Assembly (NCBI GenBank): GCA_019751475.1
Contig: JAIENH010000478.1
Span: 1 to 5,741, forward strand
Direction of reading: 5' to 3'
Source of the DNA: Cyclobacteriaceae bacterium
Lineage (GTDB): Bacteria > Bacteroidota > Bacteroidia > Cytophagales > Cyclobacteriaceae
DNA length: 5,741 nt
Within the stretch, counting starts at the first letter, position 1. Each line of letters begins with the position of its first letter. Under the pieces are notes generated by a model. The model made no database searches, was not told the origin of the DNA, and was given only the letters and a program-made list of their open reading frames with translations. This document shows, piece after piece, positions 1 to 5,674 of this stretch. Made by a program: the position numbers and the translations under genes.

Positions 1-2343
1 CTGTTTGTTGCCAACGAACTGAACTACGACAAGCACTTCATTAATGCTGACCGCATCTACCGCGTGCGCAGCGAAATTACATTTGGCGGCAGCGATTCTC
101 GCATGTTGTATACGCCATCGCCCTTGGCGGCTACGCTCGCCAGCGATTTCCCCGAAGTGGAAGCGACCGTTCACTTCCGCGACCGCGGCTCGTACCTAGT
201 GAAGCGCACCGATGAAAACATTAAGGAGCCCAAAACAATATGGGCAGACAAAAACTTTTTCAAGGTTTTTCAAGTACCATTGATAGCAGGCAACCCCGCC
301 ACCGCATTGGCCGAACCCAATTCAGTGGCTATCAGCAAAACATTGGCCGACAAACTTTTTCCCAGTGAAAATGCCATGGGGCAAACGCTGATTCTCGACA
401 ACCAAATCACCGCCAAGGTAAATGCCATATACCAAGACCTTCCACCGCAGACACACTTTCATTTCAACCTGTTGATTTCGCTGGAAGGCGATAATGAATC
501 CAATAACAACCGGTGGTACAGCAACAACTTTCAAACCTATTTTCTATTGCGCAAAGACGCTGACCCCAAGCAACTCGAAAGCAAGTTTCCTCAACTGATT
601 GCAGACCGCGCCATGCCACAGTTAAAAGAAATACTGGGCCCCGATTTCAGCATGGAAAAATTCAAGGCCTCGGGTAACAAGTTGGAGTACTTCGTGCAAC
701 CACTGAGTGATATTCACCTGCTGAGCAACTACACCGGTGAGTTCGAGCCTAACTTTGATGTCACCTATATCTATTTGTTCGGGGCTATTGCCGCGTTCAT
801 CCTCATCATCGCCTGCATCAACTTCATGAATTTGTCTACCGCGCGCAGCGCCAACCGCGCCAAAGAAGTGGGCATCCGCAAAGTGATGGGTTCTTTCCGT
901 TCGCATCTCATGCGACAGTTTCTCGCAGAGTCGGTTTTGTTGAGTCTTCTTTCGATGCTGCTTGCCATGGGCATCGCCTATTTGCTGTTGCCGGTGTTCA
1001 ACGATTTATCTGGGCGCTCCCTAACGATGCCTTTTGGCAGCGGTTTGTTTTATACCGCAGTGTTGCTGGCGGGTCTAATCGTAGGTGTGGCAGCCGGAGT
1101 TTATCCGTCATTTTTCCTTTCTGCTTTTAAACCCGTGCAAGTATTGAAAGGGCATGTAGCCCTAGGCATGAAGAGTGGAATGGTGCGCAGTGCATTGGTG
1201 GTGTTTCAGTTTACGGTCTCTATCTTTTTGGTCATTGGTACGATGGCCGTGTATCGTCAACTGAATTACATACAAACCAAAAAGCTCGGTTTCAACAAAG
1301 ACCAGGTACTGGTAGTGGACGATGCCTACGCGCTCGGTACAAACCGCTTGGACTATAAAACCGAAGTGATGAACAGCGGCAAGATGGAGAGCGCCAGCAT
1401 GTCAGGTTATCTACCCGTGGAAGGAGGTTATCGCAGCGACAACCCGTGGTGGATTGAAGGGCGCGACCCCGCCATGCAAGAGAACTTGGTGAGCATTCAA
1501 AATTGGCGCGTTGATTACGACTACATCAAAACCCTCGGCATGAAAATCAAAGAAGGTCGCGATTTCTCGCAGGAATTTCCGTCCGATTCTTCCGCTGTCA
1601 TCCTCAACGAAGCGGCTATCAAAACCTTCAATTTCCCAGGTGAAGTTATCGGCAGCCGCATCGCCACGTTTGCCGATGCACCCGGTGGTGGCCCCGACAA
1701 AAACAAACTGCAGGTGCTCACCGTGATAGGCGTTGTCGAAAATTTTCATTTCCAATCGCTGCGCGAAAATTTTTCACCCGTAATGATGTTCATCAGCAAA
1801 GGTGGCGGTGGCCCCATTTCGTTCCGCTTCAAATCCGAAGACGCACAAGAAGTCATCAACATAGCTGAAAACAAATGGAAGGCGATGGCTCCCGGCCAAC
1901 CGTTTACTTATTTCTTTTTGGACGACCGCTTCAACAGCATGTATGCGGCTGAAACCCGGCTTGGAAAAGTCTTCGGCATTTTTTCAGCGCTGGCGATTTT
2001 GATTGCGTGCCTTGGTTTATTTGCACTCACCGCTTTCACGGCTGAACAACGTACCAAAGAAATCGGAATTCGAAAAGTATTGGGCGCGAGTGTGAGCAGC
2101 ATTGTGGTGTTGCTCTCCAAAGAGTTTGGCAAGTTGATACTCATTGCATTTGTCATTGCCACACCCATCGCTTGGTTTGGTGTGGATTGGTGGCTCAAAA
2201 GCTATACCTACAAAACAGAAATAGGCGCGATGGTGTACATCCTTGCCGGAGCATTTGCGTTTGTCATCGCCTGGCTAACCATGGGCTATCAATCGATTCG
2301 CGCGGCTAGTTCTGATCCTGTGAAGAGTTTGAGGAGTGAGTAA
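1..2343 (+). CDS. ABC transporter permease with two FtsX/MacB-type domains (5' end outside window)
   Basis: This is an inner-membrane permease that would pair with a separate ABC ATPase, as in the MacB/FtsX superfamily; the substrate cannot be told. The frame is open from base 1, so a GTG at 64 is not the start. The visible 780 codons begin inside the first periplasmic region with the family motif NADRIYRV (codons 15-22). Seven hydrophobic segments are visible, near codons 256-278, 311-333, 350-373, 397-418, 658-679, 709-728 and 743-763. The first membrane helix and its cytoplasmic start (roughly 40-60 residues) must lie upstream. Each FtsX half carries the coupling-helix motif that contacts the ATPase: EVGIRKVMG (289-297) and EIGIRKVLG (687-695). 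Large periplasmic domains occupy about 22-250 and 420-655. The C-terminus (DPVKSLRSE) is typical of the Bacteroidota family. No ATPase gene is in view. The gene converges on the amidohydrolase. Confidence 0.93.
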   Translation: MFVANELNYDKHFINADRIYRVRSEITFGGSDSRMLYTPSPLAATLASDFPEVEATVHFRDRGSYLVKRTDENIKEPKTIWADKNFFKVFQVPLIAGNPATALAEPNSVAISKTLADKLFPSENAMGQTLILDNQITAKVNAIYQDLPPQTHFHFNLLISLEGDNESNNNRWYSNNFQTYFLLRKDADPKQLESKFPQLIADRAMPQLKEILGPDFSMEKFKASGNKLEYFVQPLSDIHLLSNYTGEFEPNFDVTYIYLFGAIAAFILIIACINFMNLSTARSANRAKEVGIRKVMGSFRSHLMRQFLAESVLLSLLSMLLAMGIAYLLLPVFNDLSGRSLTMPFGSGLFYTAVLLAGLIVGVAAGVYPSFFLSAFKPVQVLKGHVALGMKSGMVRSALVVFQFTVSIFLVIGTMAVYRQLNYIQTKKLGFNKDQVLVVDDAYALGTNRLDYKTEVMNSGKMESASMSGYLPVEGGYRSDNPWWIEGRDPAMQENLVSIQNWRVDYDYIKTLGMKIKEGRDFSQEFPSDSSAVILNEAAIKTFNFPGEVIGSRIATFADAPGGGPDKNKLQVLTVIGVVENFHFQSLRENFSPVMMFISKGGGGPISFRFKSEDAQEVINIAENKWKAMAPGQPFTYFFLDDRFNSMYAAETRLGKVFGIFSALAILIACLGLFALTAFTAEQRTKEIGIRKVLGASVSSIVVLLSKEFGKLILIAFVIATPIAWFGVDWWLKSYTYKTEIGAMVYILAGAFAFVIAWLTMGYQSIRAASSDPVKSLRSE

Positions 2344-2370
2344 ATTCAGGAAGTTGCGCTGAGGATGCGT

Positions 2371-2449
2371 GAGCGATAGAAGCGGATACCCCGCAGCTGC
2401 GTGGGTTCCGATAGCTATCGGGAGTGCGGAGGGGCGAGGAGTAGAAGCG
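2371..2449. repeat. composite palindromic repeat, copy 1 (core CCGATAGCTATCGG)
   Basis: The core CCGATAGCTATCGG (2408-2421) is a perfect 14-base palindrome. It sits inside outer arms CCGCA (2391-2395) and TGCGG (2425-2429), with a further perfect palindrome CGCAGCTGCG at 2392-2401. The whole is flanked by an imperfect direct repeat of 14 bases (2371-2384 and 2436-2449, 11 of 14 identical, sharing TAGAAGCG). The 21 bases 2404-2424 recur exactly, as the reverse complement, at 4120-4140. This is a REP-like element by structure; its family name is unknown to me. Confidence 0.75.
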
Positions 2450-2482
2450 CCTGCCTTGCCGAAGCGGCTACGCGCAGGCAGG
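2450..2482. repeat. stem-loop repeat, 7-bp stem
   Basis: CCTGCCT (2450-2456) pairs with AGGCAGG (2476-2482) around a 19-base loop that itself can fold through GCC/GGC (2458-2460 with 2466-2468). It directly abuts the preceding composite repeat and is probably part of the same repeat cluster. Confidence 0.6.
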
Positions 2483-2552
2483 AATAGCGCGACCCGCTTA
2501 CCCGGCTTTAGAACAAGGTCGTTTTTGCAAAAAGAGTTTTGTTTGACAATCG

Positions 2553-2580
2553 ACCCTCCTTCGCTAAAGCTACGGAGGGT
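2553..2580. repeat. stem-loop repeat, 7-bp stem and 14-base loop
   Basis: ACCCTCC (2553-2559) pairs perfectly with GGAGGGT (2574-2580) across a 14-base loop. No T-run follows on either strand, so it is not a clear terminator. Its stem and loop lengths match those of the next hairpin. Confidence 0.65.
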
Positions 2581-2590
2581 AAAGGGGCAC

Positions 2591-2618
2591 GCCCACCTAC
2601 GTCACGACTTCGGTGGGC
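2591..2618. repeat. stem-loop repeat with the same 7-bp/14-base geometry
   Basis: GCCCACC (2591-2597) pairs perfectly with GGTGGGC (2612-2618), again with a 14-base loop. It lies 38 bases past the amidohydrolase stop codon in that gene's direction. It could help end amidohydrolase transcription, but no U-tract follows. Confidence 0.65.
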
Positions 2619-2655
2619 AAGCCCAAATCAAAAATCACAATTCGTCAATCGAAAA

Positions 2656-3978
2656 TCACTTATACCTCTTCCCCTTCTTCACCACCATCTTCACATCTTG
2701 CAGCAGGGCCATATGGCGGAGCACATCGCCTTTCACAGCTATGATGTCGGCATACTTGCCTTCGGCTATGGTGCCGTAGTCTTTCTCTACGCCCATCATC
2801 ACGGCTGGCCAGTAGGTGGCCGCGCGGATGGTGTACATCGGGTCGAGGCCGAACTTGTTCACCCACACATCGAGTTCGTTCCACGTGCTCTGGCTGTGGA
2901 ACTTCATGGGGATGCCGCTGTCGGTGCCGATGAGCAGCACCACGCCTGCGTCTTTCAGTTGTTTGATTTTCTTTTCGAGTGTCGGCTTGCGGATGGGGTT
3001 GAGCCCGAAGTAGCCGAGGCGACCGGGGTGCTTGAGTGATTGTTTGATGTCTTGGATGATGGAATCGGGCAGGCCGAGATGCCAACTCGTGTTGTCGAGC
3101 GCTTCGGGATTGTCGCGCACGTACTCGTAGTTGAAGAGGCCCTCCACGGTGGGCGTCCAGAAGAGCGGGCCGAGGCTCATCTTGGCGGTGCGCTCTTTAA
3201 TCATGGCGATGATGTCGTCAGGATATTCGGGCGCGGCCGCGAGACCGGTGTGTTCAAAATTGTCGGCACCTGCTTTCATGCCTCTACGGATTTCATCAGG
3301 GCGGTGCGAATGTGCCACCACTTTCAATTTGTTTTTGTGCGCTTCTTCCACCACGGCCATGTATTCGGCTTCCGTCATTTCATCCTGGTCGATGAGCTTG
3401 ATGCAGTTGACGCCCGCCTTCGCGAGCTTCTGCACTTTGGCGCGCGCGTCTTCGGGGCCCTTCACGCCCCAGCGAAACTCTTGCGTGCCGGGGTATGGCT
3501 CGTGCTGAATGAACGGCCCGCTCATGTACATGGTGGGGCCGGGTATCTCGCCTTTGTTGATGCGGTCGCGCACGGAGAGGCTCGCCTCCAGCGGACCGCC
3601 CAAGTCGCGCGCACTGGTGACGCCCGCCATCAACAACTGATGTGCGCTCGAAGGCATGATAACATCCTTCTGAATTTTCATGTACTTCTTGTCCCAATGC
3701 GCGTAGTCGCTGTGGCCGTTAATCATCAGGTGCACGTGCATATCCCACAGGCCGGGCATCACGCTCATGCCCTCGGTGGAGATGACCTCTGCGCCTTTGG
3801 GTATGTCGATATTGCCCATCGTGCCGATGGCTTTGATGCGCTCGCCTTCAATGATGATGACCGAGTTGGCCAACGGCTTGCCTCCGTAGCCATCGATGAG
3901 CGTGCCGCCCACCAGGGCTTTGGTTTGTGCGTGTGAAATAATCGGCAGCGCGAGCAAGAGGAGCAACAACTTTCTCAT
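2656..3978 (-). CDS. secreted metal-dependent amidohydrolase (imidazolonepropionase/prolidase-like)
   Basis: This 440-residue exported hydrolase belongs to the amidohydrolase superfamily (HutI/COG1228-like group, which includes Xaa-Pro dipeptidases and imidazolonepropionases); the substrate cannot be told. A Sec signal peptide is evident: MRK, a run of leucines, and a likely cut after A17 (ISHA-Q). A small N-terminal beta domain precedes a TIM barrel. Metal ligands are in place: H81 and H83 (MHVHL), K194 as probable carboxylated lysine (NCIKL), H223 or H225 (VAHSH), H243 (FEHTG) and D353 (GTDSG). The C-terminal GTIAEGKYADIIAV segment is the usual family closure. The frame extends upstream to an ATG at 4041, but that would place 21 residues before the signal peptide and start inside a repeat hairpin, so I chose the ATG at 3978. 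Every key residue is present. The signal peptide implies a periplasmic location. Confidence 0.93.
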   Translation of the reverse strand: MRKLLLLLLALPIISHAQTKALVGGTLIDGYGGKPLANSVIIIEGERIKAIGTMGNIDIPKGAEVISTEGMSVMPGLWDMHVHLMINGHSDYAHWDKKYMKIQKDVIMPSSAHQLLMAGVTSARDLGGPLEASLSVRDRINKGEIPGPTMYMSGPFIQHEPYPGTQEFRWGVKGPEDARAKVQKLAKAGVNCIKLIDQDEMTEAEYMAVVEEAHKNKLKVVAHSHRPDEIRRGMKAGADNFEHTGLAAAPEYPDDIIAMIKERTAKMSLGPLFWTPTVEGLFNYEYVRDNPEALDNTSWHLGLPDSIIQDIKQSLKHPGRLGYFGLNPIRKPTLEKKIKQLKDAGVVLLIGTDSGIPMKFHSQSTWNELDVWVNKFGLDPMYTIRAATYWPAVMMGVEKDYGTIAEGKYADIIAVKGDVLRHMALLQDVKMVVKKGKRYK

Positions 3979-3999
3979 AACGGTGAGTTTAGGATGAGA

Positions 4000-4007
4000 G
4001 AAAGGTA
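4000..4007 (-). promoter_or_regulatory. possible -7 promoter element for the amidohydrolase
   Basis: Read on the minus strand this is TACCTTTC, one base off the Bacteroidota -7 consensus TAnnTTTG. It lies 21 bases before the ATG at 3978, leaving a leader of roughly 15 bases. No good -33 TTTG is seen, so this is a weak call. Confidence 0.3.
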
Positions 4008-4031
4008 GCGAAAAAAATACTTGCCACGAAG

Positions 4032-4067
4032 TAGGCGTCATGACACCTCGAAGGTGTCGGACGCCTA
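4032..4067. repeat. strong palindromic hairpin element (repeat B, full copy)
   Basis: The outer arms TAGGCGTC (4032-4039) and GACGCCTA (4060-4067) pair over 8 bp. The inner arms GACACCT (4042-4048) and AGGTGTC (4052-4058) pair over 7 bp around a CGA loop, with a 2/1-base internal loop between the two stems. A T-rich stretch follows on the + strand (4071-4091), but no + gene precedes it. The left half recurs at 5197-5212 with 15 of 16 bases identical. It lies upstream of the amidohydrolase start. Confidence 0.75.
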
Positions 4068-4095
4068 GAGTCTTTTGGTGTTTGATTTTTTATGC

Positions 4096-4165
4096 AGCCC
4101 CCGAGTTCACCCGCTCATGCTCCCGATAGCTATCGGAACCAACGCTGGTGAACTCGGGCCGGGCT
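4096..4165. repeat. composite palindromic repeat, copy 2, cruciform-type (inverted relative to copy 1)
   Basis: The outer arms CCCGAGTTCACC (4100-4111) and GGTGAACTCGGG (4147-4158) are perfect 12-base complements. They extend through AGCCC (4096-4100) and GGGCT (4161-4165) past a bulge. The enclosed segment holds the palindrome CCGATAGCTATCGG (4123-4136). Positions 4120-4140 are the exact reverse complement of 2404-2424, and similarity continues a little to the right of it. As single-stranded DNA or RNA this would form a long stem with a second hairpin at its tip. Confidence 0.8.
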
Positions 4166-4174
4166 ATTCGTTGC

Positions 4175-4218
4175 AATCTTTTTGCGCCAACGCTAATGCC
4201 CTTTCAGCAAAAAGGATT
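4175..4218. repeat. stem-loop adjoining the cruciform repeat
   Basis: AATCTTTTTGC (4175-4185) pairs with GCAAAAAGGATT (4207-4218) with one bulged G, around a 21-base loop. It follows repeat copy 2 after nine bases and looks like part of one composite repeat spanning about 4096-4235. The 301 bases between the amidohydrolase start and the next gene hold this, the preceding repeats and candidate promoter boxes, but no gene. Confidence 0.6.
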
Positions 4219-4267
4219 TCCGCTGCTATCCCTGGCTGGAGATTACCATTCAAAGGCAAATCTGTTC

Positions 4268-4275
4268 TAAATTTG
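4268..4275 (+). promoter_or_regulatory. perfect TAnnTTTG -7 box just before the HNH-like gene
   Basis: TAAATTTG matches the Bacteroidota -7 consensus TAnnTTTG exactly and ends four bases before the ATG at 4280. If used, transcription would start at or beside the A of the ATG, giving a leaderless or nearly leaderless message. A good -33 TTTG is not seen at the usual distance, and this AT-rich stretch could yield the match by chance. Confidence 0.35.
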
Positions 4276-4279
4276 AAAA

Positions 4280-5049
4280 ATGAAACAGTCAGGCCATTGT
4301 AAACTGTGTGGAAACCATACGCAATTGGTTAAGGCGCACATTATTCCTGAATTTCTATACAAAGAACTCTATAACGACAACCATGAAATTCAATACGTTC
4401 AACCAACTGACAATACTGAATTGACACGAACCTTGCGGTCAGGAATTTGGGATTCCGAGATACTATGCAAGACCTGCGATGGGGATATTTTGAATGCACG
4501 ATATGACGACTATGCCGCAAAAGCAATGTGGGGGTACAAAAATCTTAACATATCGCTTGAGGGCCAGTATGCGCTTGAAGACCCACGAATCCCTTGGCAA
4601 GTCTGGAAAAACTTAGATACTGGAAGGCTAAAGTTATTTTTTTGAGCGTTTTGTGGCGAGCGAGCATAACAAAAAAACCTTTCTTCAATGACGCTTCCTT
4701 AGGCTCATTGCATGAGCACAAAATCAAAAAAATGTTAATTGATAATAATCAAGGAGATTTAGAAGATTACCCTATTCTATTAATGAGGTTTTCTCAAAAC
4801 GATGAAAATTCAAGAAAACTTCTTCTCCAAATAAGAAAGCAACGACTGGAAGGAAAAACTAGGTATGTATGCGTAATGAACGGCTTACTTGTGGTTTGGC
4901 ATATATCAAAAAATGCTTACCCAATAAATTTTAAGGATCTTATAATTTCCAAGGATAAAGACTTGCTAGTTCTCAACTCTGTCGCTCAAGACTTCGACAT
5001 TATTAAAATGTTTATCAGGAAAGATAGGATTTCAAATCATATGAAATAA
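4280..5049 (+). pseudogene. HNH-like/treble-clef zinc-finger protein split by a one-base frameshift
   Basis: The first frame gives 121 residues (4280-4642, stop TGA 4643-4645). Reading continues smoothly in the -1 frame for 135 residues to TAA at 5047-5049, so the undamaged protein would be about 256 residues. The break falls in a run of seven T (4637-4643); eight T would restore one frame, reading KLFF-LSVLWRASIT. The N-terminal part has a probable zinc site, C7-x2-C10 and C63-x2-C66, plus H20 in the segment VKAHIIPEF. This resembles HNH endonuclease and related treble-clef folds, though the classical HNH core is not clear and nuclease activity is not shown. The C-terminal part is alpha/beta-like with no motif I recognise. 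A TTG at 4594 in the second frame is an unlikely separate start. The DNA is AT-richer than the amidohydrolase gene. It could be a true pseudogene, a sequencing error in the T run, or a slippage site. Confidence 0.75.
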
Positions 5050-5054
5050 AAACC

Positions 5055-5207
5055 ATGAAAACCACCAACCCCAAAGTCGATTGGTTCTTTAACAAGGCTA
5101 CACCCTGGCAAGAAGAATACAAAGCATTGCGCGCCCTTGTGCTCAGTAGAGGGCTAACGGAAGAATTGAAGTGGGGCTACCCGGGCTCGATGATTAAGGC
5201 GTCATGA
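5055..5207 (+). pseudogene. N-terminal fragment of a YdeI/DUF1801-family protein
   Basis: ATG at 5055 begins a 50-codon frame. Its residues 6-44 (NPKVDWFF, WQEEYKALR, GLTEELKWGYPG) match what I know of the N-terminus of YdeI-like DUF1801 proteins, small cytoplasmic proteins of unclear role. Family members usually run well over 100 residues, so the body of the domain is missing. The frame leaves family-like sequence at about 5187-5195, then enters a repeat-B half copy that supplies the stop TGA (5205-5207). It starts five bases after the HNH-like gene ends, so the two were probably co-transcribed. The truncated product is unlikely to work. Confidence 0.7.
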
Positions 5208-5212
5208 TACCT
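5197..5212. repeat. half copy of repeat B at the end of the truncated DUF1801 gene
   Basis: AGGCGTCATGATACCT matches 4033-4048 at 15 of 16 positions. Only the left half of the palindrome is present; the expected complementary right arm (AGGTGTC, GACGCCT) does not follow. The copy lies at the point where DUF1801-like coding sequence stops. Confidence 0.6.
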
Positions 5213-5220
5213 AAGGCAAG

Positions 5221-5246
5221 TATCGTCTCCTGCTTCAGGGACGATA
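5221..5246. repeat. hairpin next to the repeat-B half copy
   Basis: TATCGTC (5221-5227) pairs with GACGATA (5240-5246), and CCTG (5229-5232) with CAGG (5236-5239), around a CTT loop with one bulged T. No T-run follows on the + strand. It overlaps the last codons and stop of the minus-strand stub and may be a degenerate repeat end. Confidence 0.5.
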
Positions 5247-5330
5247 TGATGTGCGGGTAATTGATGGATCAACACTCTGGAATGAGTCCGCAAAGTTGTG
5301 AATGGCTGATTTATAGTTCTTAAATTTCAT
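5235..5330 (-). pseudogene. short N-terminal stub of an unnamed small protein
   Basis: ATG at 5330 (minus strand) opens a 31-residue frame beginning MKFKNYKSAIHNFADSF and ending at a TGA (5237-5235) inside a hairpin. The start resembles small Bacteroidota hypothetical proteins I have seen beginning MKFKxYKSAIHNFxHSF, and the codon choice looks coding. The later residues (PSITRTSYRP) look like read-through into unrelated sequence. I infer a gene that lost its 3' part; its function is unknown. It faces the truncated DUF1801 gene tail to tail. Confidence 0.4.
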
Positions 5331-5365
5331 TGTTTATTGTCGTCTGTTTGTGTCGTCCTAAAATT

Positions 5366-5417
5366 GGGCATAACGACCCGTGTTTATGACGGCTTGGGTT
5401 TTCGAAGCCGCGTTCTG
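5366..5417. repeat. nested inverted-repeat spacer, loosely attC-like
   Basis: The inner arms CGGCTT (5390-5395) and AAGCCG (5405-5410) pair perfectly across nine bases. Outside them CATAACG (5369-5375) and CGTTCTG (5411-5417) pair at 6 of 7 positions and contain the AAC/GTT pair found in integron attC core sites. Spacing is uneven (14 bases on one side, none on the other), unlike a canonical attC. It separates two minus-strand gene fragments. Confidence 0.3.
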
Positions 5418-5434
5418 TCCCACGAGACAGAACG
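5411..5434 (-). terminator. 9-bp hairpin just downstream of the minus-strand fragment
   Basis: CGTTCTGTC (5411-5419) pairs perfectly with GACAGAACG (5426-5434) around a six-base loop. It lies 17 bases beyond the stop of the minus-strand fragment at 5452, a sensible place for a terminator stem, but no U-tract follows. It may instead belong to the surrounding repeat spacer. Confidence 0.35.
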
Positions 5435-5451
5435 AAATTAAGAAACAAAAC

Positions 5452-5673
5452 TTAATATTTACACGTCACCCCAAGCTGGCAGAAACACTTTGTTGGCGCC
5501 AGTGCAATTTTGTCATCCGTCTTGTCTTCAAAGTCAACCGTTTGCAATACTTGTTTGAAGTCACAGAAAAGATTTTTATTCCCTTTGTCTTTTGTCGTCC
5601 GGGCAATAATGTTGATTGCAAATTTGTCCGTTTGAAGAAGTGTCAAGAATGTCGTAACGGTATCTCTTTGACT
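5452..5673 (-). pseudogene. C-terminal fragment of an unidentified gene, cut at its 5' end
   Basis: The minus-strand frame reads about 73 residues (ending LGVTCKY, stop 5454-5452) with no ATG; the first usable codon is a TTG at 5646. Codons are strongly of the purine-first coding type, and the product is rich in D, K and T, while the overlapping plus-strand frame looks like its shadow. Coding character continues upstream to about 5673, exactly where the repeat array at 5675-5741 starts, so the 5' part was probably lost or separated by an insertion. Four cysteines fall in the last third, three of them in the last 12 residues (CFCQLGVTC). I do not recognise the family. Confidence 0.4.
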
Positions 5674-5674
5674 C

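Larger units (their letters stand above)
2344..2655. other. gene-free convergent intergenic region filled with palindromic repeats
   Basis: These 312 bases separate the 3' ends of the permease and the amidohydrolase. I see no gene: the reading frames on the + strand that cross it run on antisense into the amidohydrolase. It contains at least four stem-forming units, listed separately. None is followed by a clear T-run on either strand, so no standard intrinsic terminator can be named, although the stems could still end transcription from both sides. Confidence 0.7.

Noticed and set aside
2344..2482. Intrinsic terminator after the permease
   Set aside because: Stems are present but none is followed by a T-run on the + strand.
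2369..3039. Plus-strand frames at 2369-2779 and 2539-3039
   Set aside because: They cross repeat DNA and then run antisense through the amidohydrolase gene; the products have no domain-like features.
3040..3936. 298-codon plus-strand frame antisense to the amidohydrolase
   Set aside because: The minus strand encodes a complete enzyme with signal peptide and all metal ligands; this long frame is the mirror of its GC-rich codons.
3979..4041. Upstream ATG extension of the amidohydrolase to 4041
   Set aside because: It would add 21 residues in front of a clean signal peptide and begin within a repeat hairpin.
4075..4302. 75-codon plus-strand frame
   Set aside because: It is made almost wholly of palindromic repeat sequence and overlaps the HNH-like gene start in another frame.
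4594..4645. Independent TTG start for the second half of the HNH-like gene
   Set aside because: The residues it adds before the frameshift do not continue the domain, while joining the two frames at the T run gives a continuous protein.
5215..5301. Plus-strand reading GKYRLLLQGRYDVRVIDGS... as the end of a gene
   Set aside because: It has no start and begins right after a stop; the antisense frame has an ATG, better codon choice and a familiar-looking N-terminus.
5338..5357. TGTCGTC repeated at 5338-5344 and 5351-5357
   Set aside because: Only two short copies 13 bases apart; too little to call a CRISPR, iteron or operator.
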